13,463 nt of DNA, from positions 8,396 to 21,858 of the forward strand of contig DHOO01000048.1 of NCBI GenBank assembly GCA_002409975.1, written 5' to 3'. Below, piece by piece: positions 8,277 to 13,463 of the stretch (position 1 is the first letter of the stretch; each line of letters begins with the position of its first letter). Source of the DNA: Firmicutes bacterium UBA5388 (GTDB lineage: Bacteria > Bacillota > UBA4882 > UBA10575). The position numbers and the translations under genes were made by a program. The notes below the pieces were generated by a model that had not been told where the DNA came from, did not search any database, and saw only the letters and a program-made list of their open reading frames with translations.

Positions 8277-8305
8277 GTAGTCTCCCACCCCAGCCAGCTG
8301 GGGCA
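8277..8305 (+). repeat. Direct repeat copy 2 (upstream of flgL)
   Basis: 29 nt from GTAGTC to AGCTGGGGCA, paired with the copy at 8145-8172 (24/29 identical). This copy holds a perfect hairpin, CCCCAG (8288-8293), loop CCAG, CTGGGG (8298-8303). No T-tract follows, so it is not an intrinsic terminator. Its 3' base lies 14 nt before the flgL SD (8318-8323), close enough to influence leader folding or RNA stability, which is inference. Confidence 0.8.
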
Positions 8306-8330
8306 AACAGAAGTGAGAGGAGGAATACCA

Positions 8331-9221
8331 ATGCGTGTAACTGAAAATATGATCCATATGGGGCTGACCGGAAACATCCAAAGCGCCCTGGAACGGATGA
8401 ATAAAAACTATACCCGGCTTTCCACCGGAAAAATGATTAACCGCCCGTCTGATGATCCGGTGGGGATGATTATCGGAATGCGCTTGAAAAAAGGGATTGT
8501 GGAGGGTGAGCAATACAAGGAAAACGCTGAAGCTGCTAAGGCTTTATTAAACGGTTCTGATTACGCGTTGGATGAGATGACCAAGGTGCTGCACCGTTTG
8601 AATGACTTGGCAATCAAAGCGGCTAATGGTCCTTTAGCGGAGACTGATCTCGACGCGATCTGCAGCGAAGTGGATGAAATACGAAATCATTTGTATCAGA
8701 TTGCCAATACCCAGCAGGAGAATACCTATATCTTCGCCGGACAGAGGACGAATCAGCCTGCGTATAGTATTACCCCTAACCCTCCGAATCCGGATACTAT
8801 TACCTGGCAAGGTTCTTCCGCCTCTTTAAAAGCGGAAGTAGGTACCGGTATTACCATGGATGTAACAGTCACCGGTGAACGGGTGTTTGGCGACTTTTTT
8901 GATAAATTATCAGAATTTATTGACCGTCTCCCGACCGGAGATCATCAAGCGATTTCAAACACCGATCTGCCTGCCATCCAGAACCGCTTGGATGAGGTTT
9001 TAAAGGTGCGGGGGGAGATTGGGGCCAAGGTTAACCGGCTGGAAAAGAATATTGAGCGCATGGAGCTGATGAACATTAATTTTACGGAATTGCTCAGCAA
9101 GACTGAAGATACGGATTATGCTGAGGTTACGATGAATCTGAAGATGCAGGAGAGCGTTTATCAGGCGGCGCTGGCCACCGGAGCGCGGATTATCCAGAAT
9201 ACATTAGTAAATTATATTTGA
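8331..9221 (+). CDS. flgL: FlgL, flagellar hook-associated protein 3
   Basis: 296 residues. FlgL forms the second junction ring, on which the filament is built. The N-terminus has the flagellin-like D0/D1 helix (MRVTENM, then LERMNKNYTRLSTGKMINRP and SDDPVG), and the C-terminus the matching helix ending AALATGARIIQNTLVNYI. The start is ATG 8331, set by AGGAGG (8318-8323) 7 nt upstream; an in-frame GTG at 8313 would add six residues but would place the SD inside the gene. Unlike most neighbours in this block it is set off from flgK by a 182-nt spacer holding repeats. No terminator is evident after it. It is secreted through the flagellar export apparatus, probably with the FlgN-type chaperone. 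Confidence 0.96.
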   Translation: MRVTENMIHMGLTGNIQSALERMNKNYTRLSTGKMINRPSDDPVGMIIGMRLKKGIVEGEQYKENAEAAKALLNGSDYALDEMTKVLHRLNDLAIKAANGPLAETDLDAICSEVDEIRNHLYQIANTQQENTYIFAGQRTNQPAYSITPNPPNPDTITWQGSSASLKAEVGTGITMDVTVTGERVFGDFFDKLSEFIDRLPTGDHQAISNTDLPAIQNRLDEVLKVRGEIGAKVNRLEKNIERMELMNINFTELLSKTEDTDYAEVTMNLKMQESVYQAALATGARIIQNTLVNYI

Positions 9222-9313
9222 GGTATATCGCCGAAGAGTCAAATTTCCTTAAACATATTTTTACCAGACTTTCTAAAAGCTCGAGTTTGGGTGAAATAAA
9301 CTTTCCGATCAAA

Positions 9314-9429
9314 GCTTTTTGCGTTTTATCCTTTTTAAAAGGTTCCAATACAATATATAGTGTTTGACTTGTATTAGGCTATCAATATATTATATTGGGA
9401 TAATTAAATCAAAAGACAACGCAAAAAGC
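9314..9429. repeat. 116-nt interrupted palindrome enclosing the fliW promoter
   Basis: Outer arms GCTTTTTGCGTT (9314-9325) and AACGCAAAAAGC (9418-9429) are perfectly complementary over 12 bp. Inner arms CCAATACAATATAT (9345-9358) and ATATATTATATTGG (9385-9398) match at 13 of 14. Both pairs have the same centre (9371.5) with no offset, and over the full 45-nt arms I count 33 complementary positions. The -35 box of the candidate fliW promoter lies in the central loop and its -10 in the inner right arm. The 264-nt flgL-fliW spacer holds no gene otherwise. Confidence 0.8.
9364..9391 (+). promoter_or_regulatory. Sigma-A-like promoter for fliW-csrA
   Basis: TTGACT (9364-9369), a 16-nt spacer, TATATT (9386-9391); an alternative -10 TATTAT (9388-9393) gives an 18-nt spacer. 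The surroundings are AT-rich. The expected start is near 9398, giving a leader of roughly 88 nt before the fliW ATG. It is embedded in the palindrome at 9314-9429, so access to it may depend on whatever binds or rearranges that element. Confidence 0.6.
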
Positions 9430-9460
9430 CCTATCAAGATATTATGACAAGCGATCGAAT

Positions 9461-9473
9461 CAGCAAAATGCTG
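9461..9473 (+). promoter_or_regulatory. Small hairpin next to the fliW ribosome-binding site
   Basis: CAGCA (9461-9465), loop AAA, TGCTG (9469-9473): a 5-bp stem one base before the SD GAGGTG (9475-9480), which lies 5 nt from the fliW ATG. It may modulate access to the SD; the stem is short and could be chance. Confidence 0.35.
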
Positions 9474-9485
9474 TGAGGTGAAATA

Positions 9486-9941
9486 ATGAAAATTAAGACC
9501 AAATTCTATGGCGAAGTAGAGGTTACCAAGGAAGAGATGATTTACTTTCCGGTAGGGCTTCCTGGTTTTGAAACTGAGGATCAGTTTATTCATTTACATT
9601 CTGAAGATTCGGTGTTTGGATGTTTGCAATCTTTCAAAAACCCGGGGACGGCCTTTATTGTGCTTTCTCCTTTTGAGATCTGTCCCGATTATGACCTGGT
9701 TTTAGAGGAAGCAAAAAGAGAGCAACTGGGGATCACTAAACCGGAGGAAGTGTTACTACTGTCGATTGTGACGATCCCCCCGGATCATCCGGAAGATGCT
9801 ACCGTTAACCTCCAGGCGCCGCTGGTCATTAATACTACCGCAAAAAAAGGGTTGCAGGTGATCCTTACCGACGTGGGCTATCCTTTACATTGTAGGTTAT
9901 GGGCGAAGAAATCACCGCAAAACATTGTAGCTGCTAAGTAG
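9486..9941 (+). CDS. fliW: FliW, flagellar assembly factor and CsrA antagonist
   Basis: 151 residues, normal FliW length. In B. subtilis FliW binds either flagellin or CsrA: when flagellin is exported, freed FliW captures CsrA at an allosteric site and relieves repression of hag translation. Recognisable segments are the opening TKFYGEVEVTKEEMIYFPVG with LPGFE after it, the PFEICPDYD turn, TIPPDHPEDATVNLQAPLVI and the NTTAKKG-QVIL region. ATG 9486 is preceded by GAGGTG (9475-9480). csrA lies 141 nt downstream with no intervening terminator, so the two are probably co-transcribed. The gene ends in a short tandem duplication that contains the stop codon. B. subtilis has yviE before fliW; here that place is non-coding. 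Confidence 0.96.
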   Translation: MKIKTKFYGEVEVTKEEMIYFPVGLPGFETEDQFIHLHSEDSVFGCLQSFKNPGTAFIVLSPFEICPDYDLVLEEAKREQLGITKPEEVLLLSIVTIPPDHPEDATVNLQAPLVINTTAKKGLQVILTDVGYPLHCRLWAKKSPQNIVAAK

Positions 9942-9949
9942 CTGCTAAA
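9928..9949 (+). repeat. 11-nt tandem duplication across the fliW stop
   Basis: TAGCTGCTAAG (9928-9938) is followed at once by TAGCTGCTAAA (9939-9949), 10 of 11 identical. The second copy supplies the stop codon TAG (9939-9941), because 11 is not a multiple of three and the repeat shifts frame. It looks like a replication-slippage duplication that set or reset the C-terminus of FliW. Confidence 0.75.
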
Positions 9950-10082
9950 TAAAATGCTTAAATTTCGATTTTTTGCAGGATCTTCCTTGATTTTGGAGAA
10001 AATATAGTCAGAGTTCACAGATCTAAAAGGATGGTTGATAATTTTATTTTGAAACCAAAAGGATAAGTCAAGGAGGATTTAG

Positions 10083-10316
10083 ATGCTGGTACTTACCAGA
10101 AAACTTAATGAGAGCATTATCATCGGGGATGACGTTAAAATAACAATTGTTGAAGTCAAGGGGGAACAGGTTAAGCTAGGCATCAGCGCTCCAAAGCGTA
10201 TTCCGGTGCATCGGGAAGAGGTCTACCTGGAAATACAGAAAGAGAATCAAAAAGCAGTGGAAGCCAAGGTAGGGATCGAAGAATTAAACGCCATGTGGAG
10301 TAAAAAAACCAAGTAA
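10083..10316 (+). CDS. csrA: CsrA, carbon storage / flagellin translation regulator
   Basis: 77 residues. CsrA is a homodimeric RNA-binding protein that blocks the SD of target mRNAs at GGA motifs; in Bacillus its main target is flagellin mRNA. The RNA-binding residues expected from the family are present: L4, R6 and R44 (in VHREEVYLEI). Residues after about 55 form the C-terminal helix extension typical of Bacillota CsrA, which carries the FliW contact surface. ATG 10083 has AAGGAGG (10070-10076) 6 nt upstream. The leader contains three GGA sites (AAAAGGA at 10025-10031, AAAAGGA at 10057-10063, and the SD itself), so autoregulation is plausible but inferred. The gene ends inside the left arm of a terminator. 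Confidence 0.97.
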   Translation: MLVLTRKLNESIIIGDDVKITIVEVKGEQVKLGISAPKRIPVHREEVYLEIQKENQKAVEAKVGIEELNAMWSKKTK

Positions 10317-10338
10317 AGACCAGGTCTTTACTTTTTTT
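10312..10338 (+). terminator. Rho-independent terminator after csrA
   Basis: AGTAAAGAC (10312-10320), loop CAG, GTCTTTACT (10324-10332): a perfect 9-bp stem, running into a T-tract that covers 10332-10338. The csrA stop codon (10314-10316) lies inside the left arm. It closes the fliW-csrA unit and insulates it from the glycosylation genes. Confidence 0.93.
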
Positions 10339-10390
10339 ATCTTCATTTGGACCAAGATTATGATTAAGTCATCTAAAGAATTCACAATAC

Positions 10391-10418
10391 TAAATTTTTG
10401 ACCGGCAATTGCCGATAT
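10391..10418 (+). promoter_or_regulatory. Sigma-28 (SigD/FliA) promoter, exact consensus
   Basis: TAAA (10391-10394), 16-nt spacer, GCCGATAT (10411-10418): a full match to the Bacillus SigD consensus. The expected start is near 10425, leaving a leader of about 178 nt before the next gene (10603). The perfect 12-bp palindrome CGGCAATTGCCG (10403-10414) overlaps the spacer and -10 element and may be an operator. The site lies just after the csrA terminator, where B. subtilis has the hag promoter. Confidence 0.88.
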
Positions 10419-10449
10419 CTTATTAAATGAGGAAAATGCATAAATACTT

Positions 10450-10485
10450 CACTCGTAACCGGTCACTTGTTGCAGGTCGGCTTGT
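10450..10485 (-). repeat. Degenerate heptamer array, reverse orientation
   Basis: Read on the - strand this holds units ACAAGCC (10479-10485), ACAAGTG (10464-10470), ACCGGTT (10457-10463) and ACGAGTG (10450-10456), with an 8-nt interruption at 10471-10478. Together with the forward array at 10496-10530 it makes an imperfect inverted pair inside the leader downstream of the sigma-28 promoter. Confidence 0.55.
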
Positions 10486-10495
10486 GGAGTTTAAA

Positions 10496-10530
10496 ACAAG
10501 TATCAAGCGTCGAGTTGCGGGTATCAAGTC
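10496..10530 (+). repeat. Degenerate heptamer array (five units)
   Basis: Five head-to-tail 7-nt units, ACAAGTA, TCAAGCG, TCGAGTT, GCGGGTA and TCAAGTC, fill 10496-10530 without gaps. The period is 7, so this is not a codon-driven repeat. The unit family is the same as at 1-21 and 8256-8276. Confidence 0.65.
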
Positions 10531-10602
10531 ATATCTTGTGATTGCATCTTAAATAATTGAAAGCATTAAGATCAGAAAGTTTGACTTATTGGGGGAGTAA
10601 AA

Positions 10603-11211
10603 GTGAAAATTAAAATTTTAGACCAGGAACTAGAGTTAGAGAACCATCCTTCGTCAATTGAGATGATGTTTGCGAAAATTGAAGAAAAACTGAAAAATAC
10701 CGGACTGATCTTTTCCTCCTTAACAATTGATGGTCTGGAAATCAGTGTTGATTATGCCCACTATCTCAGCCAAAATATAGCCAATATAAAAGAAATAGAG
10801 GTTGGGACTAAAAGTTTTAGAGAATTACTGGTGGAGACGATGTCTACGGCCCAAGAATACCTGCAGAGAGCTATCCCTGAAGTCGAAAAGCTGTGCGATG
10901 AGTTTTACCGGGGACCGACCGCAGATTCGTGGAGTAATTTTGCCCAGCTAATAGAAGGCTTACAATGGCTGTTGCAGGTAATGACCGCAGTAGGTAGTTA
11001 TACGGCGGGGACTGAAGCTCAACACCCCTATGCCCAGCGTGAAGCAGAATTTCGTGAAAAAATAGAAGCGTTACAAGCGGCGATGGAAAACTCTGATTAT
11101 GTTTTGATCGCCGATCTAATGCAATACGAAATCAGCCCACTTTTTTCATCGCTGGCTGAACAAATAGAGCAAGTATTAACAACAGAGGGGTTAGCTAATG
11201 ATCTTAATTGA
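10603..11211 (+). CDS. Unrecognised protein in the flagellar glycosylation operon
   Basis: 202 residues; I do not recognise a named family. The first 70 residues (MKIKILDQELELENHPSS onward) alternate short beta-strand-like and helical stretches, perhaps a small alpha/beta domain. The rest is helical (FRELLVETMSTAQEYLQRAI, AQLIEGLQWLLQVMTAVGS, and EALQAAMENSDYVLIADLMQ towards the end). There is no signal peptide, membrane segment or Cys cluster, so a cytosolic protein is expected. The start is GTG 10603 with GGGGGAG (10591-10597) 5 nt upstream. It is first in line after the exact-consensus sigma-28 promoter, and its end overlaps the next gene by 14 nt, so translation is likely coupled. Position suggests a chaperone or accessory factor for flagellin export or glycosylation, but that is inference only. 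Confidence 0.85.
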   Translation: MKIKILDQELELENHPSSIEMMFAKIEEKLKNTGLIFSSLTIDGLEISVDYAHYLSQNIANIKEIEVGTKSFRELLVETMSTAQEYLQRAIPEVEKLCDEFYRGPTADSWSNFAQLIEGLQWLLQVMTAVGSYTAGTEAQHPYAQREAEFREKIEALQAAMENSDYVLIADLMQYEISPLFSSLAEQIEQVLTTEGLANDLN

Positions 11212-13057
11212 TAATTTAAATTTTTTAACCGAGAGATTTCCCCTTCTCTGGCAGGCGCTCAAACCGATAGAGAATGAATTGCCCCAACGAGTGTGGGTCA
11301 CCTCGGCAAAAAACGGGACACCGACTTTAATGGTAGAGGAAGAAGGGAGCGCTCTTTACCTTCACAGTAGCTATAACCCGGAAGCGGAAGCCGAGCGGTT
11401 TGTTGCCCAGTTTGCAAAGGTAGAGGAGTACCATCATGTTTTCTTCTTTGGAGTAGGCTTAGGGTATCATATCGAAGCTTTTACCAAGAAATACCCACAG
11501 ATGGAGTTTACTATTTATGAACCGACGCCCGAGATTCTTTATACCTACCTTGCTACCCGATTAATAACCAATCTTCCGGTCAAGAACTTAAAGAATCTTT
11601 ATGTTGAGATCTCTCCGGCCAACCGACCACTCCTTCTCAAGGATTTCACCGATTTTACCGATGGGAATCTCTTATTTGTAGCCCTTCCTAGTTATGAGCG
11701 GATCTTTCAAGAATTAACCACAGAGTTCATACATAGTTTCCAAAATATAGTGGCCTCAAAAAGGATTAACTTACAGGCTACGACCGTCTATCAGAGAAAA
11801 TGGACGGTAAATAGCATCAGAAACTTTAAATATCTTTTGGAAACGCCCAATATTTTAAGTGAGAAAAACCGTTTTCAAGGGATTCCGGCTTTGATTGTGG
11901 CTGCCGGCCCATCTCTAATGGATGAGATCAAAAATATTAGATATATTAAAGAGAATGGTTTAGCCTATATTTTCTCAGCCGGTTCGGGTCTGGTCCCGCT
12001 GCTTAAACATCAGATCTATCCGGATGCGGCTACTTCCTATGATCCTAATAATTTTGACGGTGTTTACAAACAAGTGGTTGAAGAGAAGATTACCGGTATT
12101 CCCTTAATCTTTGGCAGTACGGTTGGCATTTCCTTACACAAATATCCCGGTATCATGGCCCATATGATTAATACTCAAGATACTTTAGCCCCTTATTATC
12201 TACGCTTAACAAATGGGAAAGAAATAAAGGGGGTCTTTGATAGTACGACGATCACTGTGGTCTTAGTTCAACTCTTAAAATATCTAGGCTTTGATCCCTT
12301 AATCTTTGTCGGACAGAACCTGGCTTATCGCGGAGAGTACCGGTATGCCGGAGGAATACCTTATTATAATCCTGCTGTCAATGAAAACTGGTTAAAAGGG
12401 GCCTTTTTAGTTGACGCCGTTGATGGCGAAAAAGTATATACTAACGAAAGTTTAAACCGGATGCGCCTCGAATTGCAAGCTTTGATTTCTAACTACCGAC
12501 AGGGTGAGTTTATCAATACTACCAAAGGCGGGGCTAAGATTGAGGGAACGGTTTTTACTCCCTTCGAAGAAATAGTTGACAAACGATTAAAAAACAGAGT
12601 GGTAGACCCGGACTGGTTTCCAACTACTTCTTCTTGTGTTTATGATCCGGAGTATCTTTTGAAACAGCAAAAACTAATGGATAATGACTATCACAAACTG
12701 GCTCAGCAGATTAGCAGGTTTGAAAAAACCTTTTCTTCTCTGGAAGCTCTCGGTTCATGGGCTAATCCAGACGAAGCGCAAAAGAAAATTAACAGGTTTG
12801 ATCGGGAACTGAAAAAACTAATCAAAAACAAATTCTTTGTGGTGTTTATCCAACCGAACAGAAGAGTAGAACTGGAAATGATCGCCAAAAAAATTGATGA
12901 AGTCCGCTTTGAGATTGATCCAAGTAAAAAAAGGGAGAAAATTATTAAGTCATTCAAAGGTTTTGCTAATACTGTGCAAAGCGATTTTGATACGATTGCC
13001 AAGGAATATGAATCCTTACAACAGATTATTATAGAGGCGAGCAAGGCCTCCATCTAG
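11198..13057 (+). CDS. Maf / DUF115 motility-associated glycosyltransferase-like protein
   Basis: 619 residues. Maf proteins are thought to move nonulosonic acid sugars (pseudaminic or legionaminic acid) onto flagellin in the cytosol before export. The central MAF_flag10/DUF115 domain spans roughly 210-430, with the conserved ALIVAAGPSL (A235-L240 at its end), the YIFSAGSGLVPLL and YPDAATSYDPN segments, and FVGQNLAYRGEYRYAGG (about 370-386). The C-terminal 150 residues are lysine-rich and helical, with long heptad-like runs. ATG 11198 has GAGGGG (11185-11190) 7 nt upstream and overlaps the preceding gene. The same fold is also annotated as 6-hydroxymethylpterin diphosphokinase MptE-like, but the flagellar context and adjoining pseB favour flagellin glycosylation. 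Confidence 0.88.
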   Translation: MILIDNLNFLTERFPLLWQALKPIENELPQRVWVTSAKNGTPTLMVEEEGSALYLHSSYNPEAEAERFVAQFAKVEEYHHVFFFGVGLGYHIEAFTKKYPQMEFTIYEPTPEILYTYLATRLITNLPVKNLKNLYVEISPANRPLLLKDFTDFTDGNLLFVALPSYERIFQELTTEFIHSFQNIVASKRINLQATTVYQRKWTVNSIRNFKYLLETPNILSEKNRFQGIPALIVAAGPSLMDEIKNIRYIKENGLAYIFSAGSGLVPLLKHQIYPDAATSYDPNNFDGVYKQVVEEKITGIPLIFGSTVGISLHKYPGIMAHMINTQDTLAPYYLRLTNGKEIKGVFDSTTITVVLVQLLKYLGFDPLIFVGQNLAYRGEYRYAGGIPYYNPAVNENWLKGAFLVDAVDGEKVYTNESLNRMRLELQALISNYRQGEFINTTKGGAKIEGTVFTPFEEIVDKRLKNRVVDPDWFPTTSSCVYDPEYLLKQQKLMDNDYHKLAQQISRFEKTFSSLEALGSWANPDEAQKKINRFDRELKKLIKNKFFVVFIQPNRRVELEMIAKKIDEVRFEIDPSKKREKIIKSFKGFANTVQSDFDTIAKEYESLQQIIIEASKASI

Positions 13058-13073
13058 TTGAGGTGTATTACCG

Positions 13074-13463
13074 ATGTTTAATCATAAAACCGTCTTAATC
13101 ACCGGAGGGACCGGCTCTTTTGGGCGGGAATGTGTTAAAACCTTACTGGAACGGTATAAGCTGAAAAAGCTGATTGTCTTTTCCCGTGATGAATTGAAAC
13201 AATATGAGATGCAACAAGTCTTTAATGCGCCTGCGATGCGTTATTTCCTCGGTGATGTTCGCGATGGGGAACGCTTAACTCAGGCAATGCGAGGTGTGGA
13301 TTATCTGATCCATGCCGCCGCCTTAAAACAAGTGCCGGCTGCGGAATATAATCCGATGGAGTTTATTAAGACTAACATCAATGGGGCGGAGAATGTGATC
13401 AAAGCTGCCCTAGATTGTGGCGTGGAAAAAGTAATAGCTCTCTCCACCGATAAAGCGGTTAAC
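13074..13463 (+). CDS. pseB: PseB, UDP-GlcNAc 4,6-dehydratase (inverting), 5' part
   Basis: The first 130 codons of a gene that continues past the window end. PseB catalyses the first step of pseudaminic acid synthesis, C4/C6 dehydration with C5 inversion of UDP-GlcNAc. It is a short-chain dehydrogenase-like enzyme. Visible motifs: NAD(P)-binding TGGTGSFG (T10-G17), SRDELKQYEM (37-46), LGDVRD (59-64), the PseB-typical HAAALKQVPAAEYNP (80-94), and STDKAVN at the very end (124-130), which carries the catalytic Asp-Lys pair. The YxxxK part lies beyond the window. ATG 13074 has GAGGTG (13060-13065) 8 nt upstream and follows the Maf gene by 16 nt, so it belongs to the same operon. Other pse genes are expected downstream. 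Confidence 0.93.
   Translation, partial: MFNHKTVLITGGTGSFGRECVKTLLERYKLKKLIVFSRDELKQYEMQQVFNAPAMRYFLGDVRDGERLTQAMRGVDYLIHAAALKQVPAAEYNPMEFIKTNINGAENVIKAALDCGVEKVIALSTDKAVN

Noticed and set aside
8288..8303. The GC-rich hairpin before flgL as a transcription terminator
   Set aside because: No T-tract follows; the next bases are CAAACAGAAG and then the SD.
8145..8330. A c-di-GMP-I (GEMM) riboswitch before flgL
   Set aside because: GGGACG and GCAAAG-like words occur, but the order and paired elements of the GEMM core (tetraloop-capped P1b and its receptor) are not recognisable. A covariance-model search would settle it.
8020..8513. Three overlapping - strand ORFs of 76-88 codons across the flgK-flgL spacer
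   Set aside because: They overlap flgK and flgL, have no SD or family features, and their shared PQLAG-type words come from the direct repeats.
9290..9486. GGTGAAATAA repeated at 9290-9299 and 9477-9486, suggesting a duplicated fliW start region
   Set aside because: Only 10 nt are shared, the first copy is not followed by ATG, and such SD-like AT-rich words recur by chance.
10427..10552. A 41-codon ORF (begins MRKMHKYFTRNRS) in the leader after the sigma-28 promoter
   Set aside because: It starts almost at the predicted transcript start with no usable SD, and most of it is read through period-7 repeats, so its open frame and basic composition probably reflect the repeats. Ribosome profiling would decide.
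12703..13053. A 116-codon - strand ORF opposite the Maf gene end
   Set aside because: Its hydrophobic translation is the expected antisense of the Lys-rich helical C-terminus of the + strand protein.
1..13463. CRISPR arrays, tRNA or rRNA genes, insertion sequences
   Set aside because: None seen: no regularly spaced long identical repeats, no cloverleaf with conserved T-loop, and no transposase motifs on either strand.

Overview
The window comes from a Gram-positive-type (Bacillota) bacterium. The order comFA - comFC - yvyF - flgM - flgN - flgK - flgL - fliW - csrA is the one known from Bacillus subtilis and many Clostridia. SD sequences are strong and purine-rich, and TTG or GTG starts are common. 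The presence of pseB and a Maf-type (DUF115) protein suggests flagellin glycosylated with a nonulosonic acid. I cannot name the species; an anaerobic clostridial or limnochordial lineage is a guess. All genes read on the + strand.

Layout. (1) 28-2740: an integral-membrane Gx/HepI family protein overlaps recD2, an ATP-dependent 5'-3' DNA helicase. (2) 2860-5431: comFA and comFC, the DNA-uptake helicase and its phosphoribosyltransferase-fold partner; comFB is absent. (3) 5469-9221: the late flagellar block yvyF, flgM (anti-sigma-28), flgN (chaperone), flgK and flgL (hook-filament junction). (4) 9486-10316: fliW and csrA, the partner switch that couples flagellin secretion to flagellin translation; yviE is absent. 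A rho-independent terminator closes this unit. (5) 10603-13463: an unrecognised gene, a Maf/DUF115 motility-associated protein, and the 5' part of pseB, which runs off the window end.

Control. Two clear sigma-28 (SigD/FliA) promoters can be read by eye: TAAA-N16-ACCGATAT ahead of flgM and TAAA-N16-GCCGATAT after the csrA terminator. The second sits where B. subtilis has the flagellin (hag) promoter, but here it leads into the glycosylation genes. A third, weaker candidate precedes comFC. A sigma-A-like promoter precedes fliW.

The protein genes are mostly standard. The unexplained signal is in the spacers: (a) a 116-nt interrupted palindrome (9314-9429) whose two nested inverted-repeat pairs share exactly the same centre and enclose the fliW promoter; (b) two 28/29-nt imperfect direct repeats bounding the flgK-flgL spacer; (c) degenerate tandem heptamers (about ACRAGYN) in at least three separate spacers, arranged as an inverted pair downstream of the sigma-28 promoter at 10391.
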